A stretch of 64,000 nucleotides of DNA from Coccinella septempunctata (taxonomy: Eukaryota; Arthropoda; Insecta; Coleoptera; Coccinellidae). A program made the translations under genes and the position numbers. Under the pieces are notes generated by a model. That model saw only the letters and a program-made list of their open reading frames with translations, made no database searches and was not told the DNA's origin. The stretch spans positions 10,362,001 to 10,426,000 of the forward strand of contig NC_058190.1 in assembly GCF_907165205.1 (NCBI RefSeq), given 5' to 3'. The stretch's first letter is position 1, and each line of letters begins with the position of its first letter. Positions 45,121-55,883 of this stretch are shown here, piece after piece.

Positions 45121-45540
45121 TGTGATGTACCCAACTAGGGTAGGTTCGGCTAATCGTCTATGCGGTGGAGGGATGACGAATAATGTTCGGCAGACTCATC
45201 AAAGGTGTTTATTTCTTAAGACATGTTGAACGGAGCACAGACTATAGAATTGACAACTGTATGATGTAATTCAATTATGAATGAATACACACACTGAATG
45301 AATCCTCCTTAGCCAAATGCTATATATTATTTATACATTGTTTACGGGTTGTGTTTATAATACATCATGAATTGATAAATATGAATGACAATGGTTATAA
45401 ACATACAGATATCGATTACGTGTTATTTCAAGATAAATTCTATCTATCTGAGGCACGTTCTAATAATGATGTAAGGTTTCACAGGCCTTGCCGTCTCACG
45501 TATGAAAATATACAGGTTGTTCATACTGATACATACTACA
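45121..45540 (-). repeat. Gypsy 3' LTR (420 bp)
   Basis: Starts TGTGATGTACCC and ends CATACTACA as written on the plus strand. No difference from the other LTR found on reading. Confidence 0.9.
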
Positions 45541-45618
45541 CCTTCCCTCTTTGTGAGAAAAAAAAATTTTCTATACAAAAATGAAAAAATTTTTTTTTTC
45601 TTATCCATAACTTAATAA

Positions 45619-45645
45619 CTATATATATATATATATATATATAAT
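45619..45645. repeat. (TA)n microsatellite
   Basis: About 13 TA units inside the Gypsy element, between the 3' LTR and pol. Confidence 0.9.
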
Positions 45646-45745
45646 ACATATCACAGTCTCAATGGGTCTTAAATCTACAAAGTTATATACGTTTATATCC
45701 TAATCTAATTCTTAATTCTAATCACTGATTAGTAATTATTACTAG

Positions 45746-46117
45746 TTATGAGAAATACGGTTTCACTCTGTTCTTGTGCACTTCTTTGAGTTTGTTGTTG
45801 GCCGTTTTCACAATAATGTTCGGGTTTCGCACTTCCACTATTTCGTAGGGACCGTTAAATAAGGGGTCAAGTTTATTGTCAATGTTCTTATTATTCAAGA
45901 GCACCTTATCTCCTACTTTATAGTTCATTTCGTTACATTTCCTGTCGAAACTCTCTTTTCTCTTCAATTTTGTCTTTACCAAGTTTTCTCTAGCATCTTT
46001 CCATGCCGTTTGCAACCTATATTTTAGTTCAAGAGGATAGTTGTCAAAATTGTAGATTGGATCTACTTGGTTTTTTAAATTTTGTGGCAATCTACTAGGT
46101 TTTCCGAAAACTAATTC
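45746..46117 (-). pseudogene. Gypsy integrase C-terminal domain, after a nonsense codon
   Basis: In the same frame as the pol ORF at 46118-47818, past a TAA at 46118-46120. It contains a basic helix (TAWKDARENLVKTKLKRKE) and the chromatin/DNA-binding module VGDKVLLNN...DPLFNGPYEIVEV (GPY/F motif), ending at 45746. One stop separates it from the catalytic core. Confidence 0.8.
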
Positions 46118-47930
46118 TTACGGAGTATAGCGAGTTGAAGAGTTAACGGTATTGTTATATGAAAAGCACCAATACGGAACCCAATTACTCCAGTTTTTAC
46201 TTTCCTTAGCTGCGTGCATACGAAGGAAAGCTCCTAAGTGTTTATGCGAATTTTCAAGCGCACCTAGTGTTTCGTGGTGATAAGCTGTTGAATTGAATTG
46301 CTTAATTTTGAGCAAATCACACGATTCGCTGAATATTCTTGATAAGAATTCAGTGCCTTGGTCTGTAACAACTTCAGAAGGTATACCATATCTTAAAACA
46401 AAGTTTTGAATAAAAGATTTCGAAACTGTTTCTGCTTCTTTGTTTGGTAGTGGGTAACACTCTACAAATTTGGTTAAGTCGCATTGAATTGTGAGTATAT
46501 ATTTGTTATTTTCGATATCTATAGGTAATGGACCTACGAGATCTAGAAAAATTTTCTGAAAGGCAGACGAAGCTGTGGTAGTGATTGTCAAAGGTTCTTT
46601 TCTAGGTAAAGAATGTTTATGACGTTGACAATCATCACACTTCTTTACAAATTTTTCAACATCAGATCTTAAGCCATTCCAGAAATACTCTCTTTTGATA
46701 TTATTGAACATGCGTTCGATACCTGCATGTCCACCGGTTGGAAGCATGTGAAAATCGTTCAGAATTATTTGCCTTAATTCTCTGTCTTCGATTCGCGTTA
46801 CATCTCTTATTATATTAATCTTTAAGGATGTTCCTAGAATTTCATTCTTATAATTTGTCAACATATTCAAAAATTTTTTATTACTAGCTAGCTTTATGAG
46901 GTACAATTCTAATATATTATTTTCTGCGCATAATTTTTCCAGTTTCCTCAACGATGTACCTAAGTCGTACGCTGATCGGATATCCTGGTTAATGAAAATA
47001 ATTTGTGAATTCACATTATATATTAAATTCTCATTGTAATCCTCTAAATGTTGATTTTTCAAATTATGAAATTCTTTTTCTGAAATTGGTCTTAACTCAA
47101 CACTTTTTGCTGGACGTTTTAAAACTTCGACAACAACAGGGTGATCAATCCTTTTGCCATCGGTGGCATTCGTCTCATGTTGTTTAGAACCTACTTCATT
47201 TTTAGTTCGAGATCTCGTCATGACGCATATATTTCCAACTATACCGTTCGTCATTTCATTGAGTTCTGCTGAATCTATTTTAATACGCGATAAGGCATCT
47301 GCTGTTACATTTTCTGAACCTTTTACATAATGAACCGTGAAGTCATATTCTTCTAAAATCAAACGGAATTTGGTTAATCGACTAGATGGATTGGTCATAC
47401 TGAACAAATAAATCAATGGTCGGTGATCTGTTAAGATTTTAAATTTCCGTCCATACAAATAAGGTCTGAAATGTTTGACTGACCAAACTATTGCTAAGAG
47501 CTCTTTTTCAATTGTACAATAGTTCTTTTCTGCTGGATTCAAACTTCGTGAAGCAAAGGCTATTGGATGGTCATTAGAATTTGATAAAACTGAACCTAAT
47601 GCAAATCCACTAGCATCCGTTCTTAGAATGAACTCGTTATTCTCTGAAAAATCTGGATATTGTAGAATAGGTGCTGTCCGAAGGACTTGCCTTAAGGTTT
47701 GAAATGATTTTTCGCAATCTTCCGTCCATTGAAAAATTTTTCCTTTGCGTGATAAGTTGTTCAAAGGTTGAGCGATTGCTGCAAAATTTTGAATGAATTT
47801 CCTATAATAATTAGCCAATGCAACAAAACGTTTTACTTCCTCAGAGCTTGTAGGTACAGGATATCGTGAAATAGCATCGATTTTTTCTGGATCTGGCGAA
47901 ATGCCCTTATCCGAATGATATGACCTAGAT
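46118..47930 (-). pseudogene. Gypsy pol: RT thumb, RNase H, integrase core
   Basis: The frame is open from about 47925, with connection segment ANYYRKFIQNFAAIA. RNase H starts at about 47680 (FILRTDASGFALGSVL, IEKELLAIVW, LTDHRPL). The integrase zinc region is at about 46740-46630 (GGHAGIERMF, CDDCQRH). The catalytic core has D in LDLVGPLP, D in VTDQGTEF and E in GALENSHKH. TAA at 46118 cuts the C terminus. A frameshift near 47925 separates it from the RT palm. All RNase H and DDE residues that can be checked are present. Confidence 0.85.
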
Positions 47931-48046
47931 ACAACAGTCGTTGTAATACTTTCACTGAATTTTGATTATGGTTTTGCAACGAATGTCCGAAGATTATCAA
48001 ATCATCCAAATAAATAAAACATGAATCGTAATTTAAACCTGACATA
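47926..48046 (-). pseudogene. Gypsy RT palm fragment with YLDD box
   Basis: Reads SGLNYDSCFIYLDDLIIFG, the RT catalytic box, then ..VLQRL.YLGHII before the frameshift near 47925. Everything N-terminal (gag, protease, RT fingers) is absent. RTE-type LINE sequence abuts at 48046. Confidence 0.8.
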
Positions 48047-48450
48047 GCTTCTTCTTCTTCTTCTTTTTCCCCATATTTTAAGCTTGCGGCTTGTATTTTC
48101 CAATTATGACTCCTGAGAGATGGATGTCCATGAGTCTCTCCAGCGTTTTGGTGGTGTTCCCAACGGTCGGCATGTTCCCGGTGTTCCGTCTCTCGCAATC
48201 TTCGCAATTCTTTCCTCGCCCATTCTTTCCACGTGGGCATTCCATGACCTTCTCCTATTGCGACCCCATCGGACTATATCCGGAACATCACATTCCCTTC
48301 GAATTTCTTCGTTTCTCCTTCTGTCTCGTAATGTGGGGCCTAGGACGTTTCTGAGCACTTCCATCTCGGCAGTTCGTAGTGCGTTCTTCATTAATTTAGT
48401 GTCGGCTCTCGTTTCAATCCCATCTTGGCTTGGTTACGAATACTCAGTGA
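48046..48450 (-). mobile_element. RTE-like LINE 3' end inside the Gypsy element
   Basis: The minus-strand frame 48391-48104 reads LRTAEMEVLRNVLGPTLRDR, then RRNEEIRREC..., RRRSWNAHVERM and GRPPKRW-like sequence. This is the C terminus of RTE/BovB-type reverse transcriptases. It ends in a (GAA)n tail at about 48049-48066, directly against Gypsy RT. The left limit is about 48450; no target duplication was found. Confidence 0.7.
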
Positions 48451-48477
48451 AAACCATATGGACCTCTAACCGCATAC

Positions 48478-48494
48478 GACTGGCAGGATCGCCA
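48478..48494 (-). promoter_or_regulatory. Gypsy primer-binding site, probably tRNA-Arg
   Basis: Directly after the 5' LTR the minus strand reads TGGCGATCCTGCCAGTC, complementary to a tRNA end with CCA. The sequence fits tRNA-Arg, as used by mdg1/412-type elements. Assigned from memory of tRNA ends, not by search. Confidence 0.55.
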
Positions 48495-48914
48495 TGTGAT
48501 GTACCCAACTAGGGTAGGTTCGGCTAATCGTCTATGCGGTGGAGGGATGACGAATAATGTTCGGCAGACTCATCAAAGGTGTTTATTTCTTAAGACATGT
48601 TGAACGGAGCACAGACTATAGAATTGACAACTGTATGATGTAATTCAATTATGAATGAATACACACACTGAATGAATCCTCCTTAGCCAAATGCTATATA
48701 TTATTTATACATTGTTTACGGGTTGTGTTTATAATACATCATGAATTGATAAATATGAATGACAATGGTTATAAACATACAGATATCGATTACGTGTTAT
48801 TTCAAGATAAATTCTATCTATCTGAGGCACGTTCTAATAATGATGTAAGGTTTCACAGGCCTTGCCGTCTCACGTATGAAAATATACAGGTTGTTCATAC
48901 TGATACATACTACA
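48495..48914 (-). repeat. Gypsy 5' LTR (420 bp)
   Basis: Same as 45121-45540. Followed by GCTG and the resumed element D sequence. Confidence 0.9.
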
Positions 48915-49784
48915 GCTGTTTAGAATTTGACAGAGCATTTTCAATTGCTATTTGAAAATAATTTGAATACTTTCCTACGAATATGTTGCATTTATAAGCG
49001 ATTATTGGTGTGTGAGAATGTATTAGTTCCGAGAAAGAGTGTAGAACATTCATTTATTTAACATGTCGTTCAGTAAGTTCAGTTTACTATATGGACAATC
49101 AAGAACTAAGCTAAGCTAAGAATTCGGTGTTGTTGGAATTTGAGGCAGAACCAAATCAGATGAACGAACATTCGGGACGGATATAGCTAAGTTTTATGGC
49201 AACTTCAGCAATATTTCAAAGAAACTGTATTGGAAATACGTAATGTAAATTGTGAGCATGTATTGAGAATCAGTAATACATATCTCTATTCGAGTCTGAT
49301 CTTTAAATATTCTTCCTGAGTAGATATAGTGAAAATTCCCTTTCCGTCAACTGAATATATTGGATAACTGTGTTTTATTAAAATCAAATTGAATTACCCT
49401 CCTCATGAATACAATTTGTCAGACAGTAATTACTTTGAAGAAGAATAGTAAATACTCCTTCGAACCCTTATTTGATAGTGTTGAAATATTGACAGATTTG
49501 TTTTTACAACGAAAATTATACTGTAAATCACAAATATTCCTTAACAGCTGACAAAATGGGCCAGTTCATAATTTGAACTCGTTGATCGATGTTCGATATC
49601 AACGCAAAACAAAATAAAACGAGAGTATCATTCTACTTCCTCTGGTAGAACAAGGATAGAACGAAACAAATGACATGGTGGCGCCGCCACGAAACTGATC
49701 CCATATCCCCGATTTTCTGAAATGTTGATGCTTGCAAATAGTGACAAGTGCACACACCAGTATTTTAGACATCTTACAGATACC

Positions 49785-49883
49785 TTCATTACGTCAAAAT
49801 AGATATTTATAAGTGTTATGAAAATAAGGTAATTCATTCCAAATGCATTCACTTTTTATTCTATGACTTCCGTTTCTGAAGTG
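49785..49883 (-). pseudogene. Middle part of the unnamed minus-strand gene, between two insertions
   Basis: The reading HFRNGSHRIKSECIWNELPYF, then a frame or residue gap, then IYFDVM.GI continues the protein from 58682. The hAT duplication TTCCCCAT (49884-49891 and 58674-58681) joins the two ends so that the frame carries straight across (NYGE then HFRNG). See the entry at 58682 for identity. Confidence 0.5.
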
Positions 49884-50025
49884 TTCCCCATCAAGGGCGG
49901 ATCCGGGATTTTTTTCTGGGGGGGGCACAACGGACAGACGAGCAAAAAAATTAATAGTAACTGTGAGAAATCAACTTCAAGTTTATTCTTAAGATATTTA
50001 TTGAAAGTATAAAACAATAGGAAAG

Positions 50026-52721
50026 TTAAATGTTTATTAGGGACAGTTTTCTTTTATATTTTCTGCTAAAGATGTCCAGCACTTCTTTAGGGTCAATTCT
50101 TGCCGCAATGTCTTGATGGATATGCATTAAAGCCAATCCATTCAAACGCTCTTCTGTCATCCTGTTGCGAAGATATGTCTTTAATCGGCGTAAGGTGGAA
50201 AAAGACCGCTCGGCAGTGCTAGTAGTCACTGGAAACGTGCACAACAGCTGACAAAGAGTTCTAATATTAGGCAGAACCGTTGCACTTTTGTAGGCATCTG
50301 CTGGGGATACTGGGATATTTTGACTCATCTGTTGCCAAATTTTCAGTTCTCCCTTTAAAGCTGAAAAACAAGGAAGGTCTTCTTTATATAATTCAGAGCC
50401 TTGCAGAACATCCTCCACATCTTCGTCGCTGAGGTTATGGGACAACAACTTTTGCATCTGTCCGATTCTTTGCATAGGAGCGCTAGGGAACCTGGATGAC
50501 ATCTCATTTAACATATAATCTAGAAAAGGATTATATAATGAAAGTCTGTAATATTCTTCAACAGATTGGATTTGAATGTTCGGCCGATTTGTTTGACGGC
50601 CGGTGATTCTGCGGACAATGATTTCTGTACCCATTGCATTTGCGATGGCCTCAGCCTTATTAAAAAGTTTTTTGAATGCGTTCGTGCTTGTATCACGTTG
50701 TCACTGCAGACTTGCTGTCGTCGCTTTTATAAGCTTCATTGCAGAAATTATGTCACTTTCAATGGCTTGTAATGATCGGGATAGGGGCAGCGTGATTCCC
50801 AAAATATCAGAGAGAATTACCAAGCTTATGAGAAATTCCGACGACATTATAGATTGGAGCAACGAAAATGGACTTGTAGAACCTCTTCTGTTTCCTTGAT
50901 CTTCATCAGACATTTTTTGCAATATTTCAGGAAGACACGGCAAGATGTCCAAAAATGTCAAAACTGCTTCATGTCTCTCCACCCATCTAGTTTCACAGAT
51001 TTTTTTAAATATATTTTGTTGCTCCTTTGGCAGATGAGCTTTCATTTCTTCCCTGAGGAGATGTATTCGTTGAGCTGAGTCACGAAAAAAATTTGCTACA
51101 CTTGAGATAACCCCTACTGCATTCCTTATGCTGGGTACGGCGCAGACTGTACTAATGGCTAAATTGAGTCGATGGCTTGCGCAGTGAGTAAAAAAGGCTA
51201 AAGGCTGAATGCTGGCTATGCGTGCCTGAATACCTTTTATTTTACCGCTCATGTTGGCTCCTCCATCATAAGCTTGACCTCGACACAATGTGATGTCCAG
51301 GTTAAGGTTCTCCAAAGCCCTCAAAATATGATGAGCAATGTTTTCACCAGTTAGTTTAACAACTTCGACAAACATTAGGAAGTCTTGTATTTCTTTTGTA
51401 TCTACATCGAAATAGCGAATACAAATACATAGTTGCTCACAAACCGAAATATCTGTGGTCTCATCAGCTATAATGGTGAAAAATTTCGACATTTTAATTT
51501 TTTCCACTATTTTGTTTCTGATTAATTCCCCACAGCATTCAATTAAGTCATTCTGCGTCGATTTGCTAACGTAGGAAGCGTTTTTAGCACAAGTTTTCAC
51601 GTGTTCATGCAGTAGCTCATCTCCAGCATCGATTCGGAACTTTAACAAGGCTCTGAAGTTCCCTTCGCCATGTCCGTAAGAACTTTATGTGTCTAAACTA
51701 CCGCTATCTCTGTGACCCCTCAATGGTATGTTTTGCCTTCCACATAATATTATTGTTTTTATGATGGGTATAAGTTTTTTACGATTCTCTTCAATGGTTT
51801 TCATTTCCTGGGATTTCATTTGGATAACAACATCATTTGATTTTCCCTCCATCACCATCAAAAACTTTTGAGATGCTGCTACGTTCGCTTGGTGGTAATT
51901 CGTGCGTTCGTGGTGTGTGATCGTTTCGATTGCCTTTTTATATTTGGTTAGTGGTTCCGAAACCAATTTTCCCAGCTTCATATCATTGGTACCTGCTTCA
52001 CGTCGACCAAAAAGAATGCACATTTTGCACAAACCGCCACCAGCAATTCTACTGTATGCTAGCCACTCATGTGCCTTTAACCAGCTCATTTGAAATTTTT
52101 CCCTCACGCACCAGAGGAAAATTGAAGTCTGTTGTAGGTTGCCAAGTATATTTCAACCACTGATACCTTTCCTCGTCTGTAAGAACTAACGCGTTTTGTT
52201 GGTTGATTAGTAGTGTACCTGAAATCAAAAATAAATATTCAACTTTTTACATACCAACATAGTAGTGCCATCAAAGTAATTAAATAATGATTAACAAATT
52301 GAAATAGCCTAGACGTAGCTGAGTAACTATTTTTTAACGGTGGTTTTAGATAAAACCTAGACCTAGATACATGTAAAGCCCGCACTGCGTCGGAGTGACT
52401 GCAAAACTAGATCTCAATTCTATAAAAAAATAGCATGCCACCCACACATGGTCACTTCCTAAAGCTATAAAAGATGTTGATATACACAAAGAAACCTACC
52501 TATATCTCGTTCCTGCAACATGTAACTCTAGTAGAAGTAGAGGCTGATGCTGCTACTGGGTTAATGGGCATTGATGTAGTTGCCGCATGCGTGGATGCAC
52601 ATGGAACCCCAACGAATTCAATTCCTTTCCCTGTTTCTGCAACTGCATCGTCGGTTTTTTGTTTTTTTATGAAGAAAAACTCACTCAATTTCTTTTGTCT
52701 CTTATTGTCTCTATCACTCAT
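50026..52721 (-). pseudogene. hAT transposase (ZMYM/TTF-zinc-finger type), lightly damaged
   Basis: Exon 1 starts MSDRDNKRQKKLSEFF (52721) and ends at a GTAGGT donor near 52495. After a TTTCAG acceptor near 52218 the frame gives [15 protein letters not shown], then a TTF-type zinc region ([12 protein letters not shown]). The RNase H-like core follows (FTIIADETTDIS, GQAYDGGANMSG, CETRWVERHEA), then the C-terminal dimerisation domain (TSTAERSFSTLRRLK..RNRMTEERLNGLALM) to 50026. Lesions: a frameshift near 52105 and in-frame stops at 51685-51687 and 50701-50703. The catalytic Asp of ADETTD and the RW motif are present. Recent inactivation is likely. Confidence 0.85.
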
Positions 52722-53074
52722 TTTATTACAGAAATTTAACTTGTAACTCGTTAAAACTATGTACACTGAACTAAGTAGGCTACAAAGACGAGTTTATTTT
52801 ATTCTACGTGATTGTAACAAGCGGCGCAAGCGTAAACGGCGTAATGTAGTAGAGACGCTACTGTTGGTCTGGACCGTCTCCGCTGTTCATTTCCCTAAGA
52901 TCCCGTCCACATGCACATGCGCGTGCAATAAAATCGCAAGTTCGACGCAAGCAATCGCAGGGATCTCGACTCGAGCTATCTACGCGCGTGTCGGGATACT
53001 AGGGTCCCAATGGTAGCGTCCAGTACACATGCGTTGATTGCTGCGTGAGGACGGATTAAGTGAAATTTCGAAAT

Positions 53075-53330
53075 GGAACTCGATATCGATGAAGTTGAAA
53101 GGGGAATTCTGTTGTGGGATATGGAATCACCCGAATAATTCAATCGTATTCGGAAAAAATGTTGGAAAGAAATTGTTGATAGATTTTCTGAAGAAGGTGA
53201 TTCAGAAGAGAAAAAAGAGCTTTGGATGAGTAAACCATTTTTATTAGTGCGCGAAGTAGGATTATACGAATTACGAAATGAAAAAGTACTCCGTGACTTG
53301 GAAAAATACATAAATTATTAAACCACCCAA
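53075..53330 (+). pseudogene. MADF-like fragment, copy 1
   Basis: A plus-strand frame from ATG 53075 reads VERGILLWDMESPE, a stop, then FNRIRKKCWKEIVDRF, a pattern (LW....Y.NR..K..W.EI) like the first half of a MADF domain. A related copy lies at 58318-58460. This is probably a remnant of another element's second gene. Short; the domain call is tentative. Confidence 0.4.
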
Positions 53331-53394
53331 CAAACACAATATACAGCAACTGTACAAATACTGCACTACAAATGCCACCAGAATGCAGCACAGA

Positions 53395-54648
53395 GATTGC
53401 TGTACTGAAACTGCACAGTTTCTGTATTGATAATTCTGCATTTTCAAAACGCAGTTTTTGATGTACAGTAACTGCACAGTTTCTGTATTCATAATTCTGC
53501 ATTTTCAAAATGCAGTTTGTGATGTACAGTGACTGCATAGTTTCTGTATTGATAATTCTGCATTTTCAAAACGCAGTTTTTGATGTACAGTGACTGCATA
53601 GTTTCTGTATTGATAATTCTGCATTTTCAAAATGCAGTTTGTGATGTACAGTGACTGCATAGTTTCTGTATTGATAATTCTGCATTTTCAAAACGCAGTT
53701 TTTGATGTAGAGTGACTGCATAGTTTCTGTATTGATAATTCTGCATTTTCAAAATGCAGTTTGTGATGTACAGTGACTGCATAGTTTCTGTATTGATAAT
53801 TCTGCATTTTCAAAACACAGTTTTTGATGTACAGTGACTGCAGATTTTCTGTATTGATAATACTGCATTTTCAAAACGCAGTTTTTGATGTGCAGTAACT
53901 TCACAGTTTCTGTATTGATAATTCTGCGTTTCAAAACGCAGTTCTTGATGTACAGTAACTGCACAGTTTCTGTATTGATAATTCTGCATTTTCAAAACGC
54001 AGTTCTTGATGTACAGTAACTGCACAGTTTCTGTATTCATAATTCTGCATTTTCAAAATGCAGTTTGTGATGTACAGTGACTGCATAGTTTCTGTATTGA
54101 TAATTCTGCATTTTCAAAACGCAGTTTTTGATGTACAGTGACTGCATAGTTTCTGTATTGATAATTCTGCATTTTCAAAACGCAGTTTTTGATGTACAGT
54201 GACTGCATAGTTTCTGTATTGATAATTCTGCATTTTCAAAACGCAGTTTTTGATGTACAGTGACTGCATAGTTTCTGTATTGATAATTCTGCATTTTCAA
54301 AATGCAGTTTGTGATGTACAGTGACTGCATAGTTTCTGTATTGATAATTCTGCATTTTCAAAACGCAGTTTTTGATGTACAGTAACTGCACAGTTTCTGT
54401 ATTCATAATTCTGCATTTTCAAAATGCAGTTTGTGATGTACAGTGACTGCATAGTTTCTGTATTGATAATTCTGCATTTTCAAAATGCAGTTTGTGATGT
54501 ACAGTGACTGCATAATTTCTGTATTGATAATTCTGCATTTTCAAAACGCAGTTTTTGATGTACAGTGACTGCATAGTTTCTGTATTGATAATTCTGCATT
54601 TTCAAAACGCAGTTTTTGATATACAGTGACTGCACAGTTTCTGTATTT
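53395..54648. repeat. 61-bp minisatellite, about 20 units
   Basis: The unit contains ACTGCATAGTTTCTGTATTG and then CTGCATTTTCAAAACGCAG or CTGCATTTTCAAAATGCAG. The second version is an exact inverted repeat with a 1-base loop. Two main unit types (AACGCAGTTTTTG and AATGCAGTTTGTG) alternate in the first third. Because 61 is not a multiple of 3, open frames appear on the minus strand every three units; these are not genes. Confidence 0.95.
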
Positions 54649-54659
54649 GCAATTCTTGA

Positions 54660-55350
54660 TTTCAAAAATGGAGTATTTGATATAGAGTTAATAATAGAAT
54701 CTAGAATAATAATTCATAGGAATTCCTAAAACTTAAACATATACCTTCTTCAAGAAGTTGAAAATTCGATTATGAACGTTGAAGAGACATTTCATAAACA
54801 GATTTAATTCAATAATTGAAGACTCCGTTCATTACCAAAATATGGATTATACCCATGATAGAAGAATACTTCATCGCACCATGGTGGTACCAAAATTAGC
54901 CAAATGATGGCATCACTGCTCTTGACGGTTGCGATCACAGGGTAGCATACACGTCTATTGCGGTGCAGCATACGCCAAACGATGGCGCCACCGGCGACGC
55001 ATTACTCCATGTCCTCTATGTAACCAGCGTTTATAGCAGGCACGATCTACGCTGCCTCGACGATTGTCGTAGCTAACTCTTATGGTTCATTAATCTCCAC
55101 CCCTAAGAGTAGGCGATGTCTCAATTAGCGTGAAGTCACCTTTGCGCTTACCGCAAAAATACTAAGTGAAATTGAAAATTTCTGATTTGCAGAATAGATT
55201 TTCTGTTTATAACTAGGAAACTTCTCTAATAGAATATTGTTTCGTAATTGCAAGTTTCGATATAGTTTTTACCAAAGATATTACACACCAAGATAGAGCA
55301 TAGTGAGAGAGAAAACGTCCTCGAAATAAGATAGCTATATGTTTATATTC
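54660..55350. other. Unassigned sequence in the hAT load region
   Basis: Includes a moderately GC-rich stretch (54880-55140) with repeated GATGGC(G/A) words. No frame or domain recognised. Confidence 0.3.
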
Positions 55351-55351
55351 T

Positions 55352-55504
55352 GATCAAAACCAAAACAATAAACCACATACAGCGATTGGTTGAAAAGACT
55401 CGTGTTTTCCGAAGTTATCCGAAGTGATGATCAAAACCAAAACAATAAACCACATACAACGATTGGTTGAAAGAATCGTGTTTTCCGAAGCTATCCGAAT
55501 GATG
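55352..55504. repeat. Tandem duplication of 76-77 bp
   Basis: GATCAAAACCAAAACAATAA...TTTTCCGAAG..ATCCGAA occurs at 55352 and again at 55429, with a few differences. It may lie in the promoter region of the THAP gene. Confidence 0.85.
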
Positions 55505-55883
55505 CTGAATTGTCAAGCAGCGTTGGCAATATTTTTGGAAAAGTATATAATCCCAGGTTTTCGCTTCCGTTCGAGAGGAAATATGACATAATTATTTCAA
55601 TGTAAAATGTATCGGCTATTGAATAAATGATAATACTGACAATACTAATGCTTGATGAATTCAGGATATGTTCTAAGCCAAGTTACATAATGAAATTATG
55701 TTCATAAATTTAATATAAAAAAATAAGGAGATGACGAAGAAAGAAGTTTGGCAACGTTGTTTATTCAACAACCCACTTCGAATGGCCACATGTTTACATA
55801 TTCTCGAATCTTGAATGATACAAACGTTATTGTTGGACGATTTACGTGAAAACGGTGTTAGACAATAACTAGAAATTGTAAAA

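Larger units (their letters stand above)
45121..48914 (-). mobile_element. Gypsy LTR retrotransposon, internally deleted
   Basis: LTRs at 45121-45540 and 48495-48914 appear identical over 420 bp. The GCTG at 45117-45120 and 48915-48918 is the target duplication. The element runs on the minus strand: 5' LTR (right), primer site, a LINE piece in place of gag, protease and N-terminal RT, then the rest of pol and the 3' LTR. It sits in hAT element D. LTR identity indicates a very recent insertion. Confidence 0.9.
45021..49776. mobile_element. Non-autonomous hAT element D, copy 2, split by Gypsy
   Basis: The ends TAAGATGTCTAAAACTCTGG and (reversed) TAAGATGTCTAAAATACTGG are flanked by the exact 8-bp duplication CAGATACC (45013-45020, 49777-49784). 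Without the Gypsy insert it is about 958 bp and matches copy 1 (13568-14502) in opposite orientation. Confidence 0.85.

Noticed and set aside
45351..45584. Frame in the Gypsy LTR, repeated at 48725
   Set aside because: Both copies lie on the strand opposite to the element and in LTR sequence; no domain.
48091..48512. Plus-strand frames near the Gypsy 5' LTR
   Set aside because: Opposite strand of the RTE-like LINE end, which has the recognisable RT C terminus.
53395..54648. A CRISPR-like array
   Set aside because: Units are adjacent with no unique spacers, and the context is an insect transposon.
53749..54665. Open frames on the minus strand of the minisatellite (repeated QLLYIKNCVLK-type peptide)
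   Set aside because: They arise from the 61-bp period: three units keep frame. They lack start context, splice sites or flanking coding sequence.
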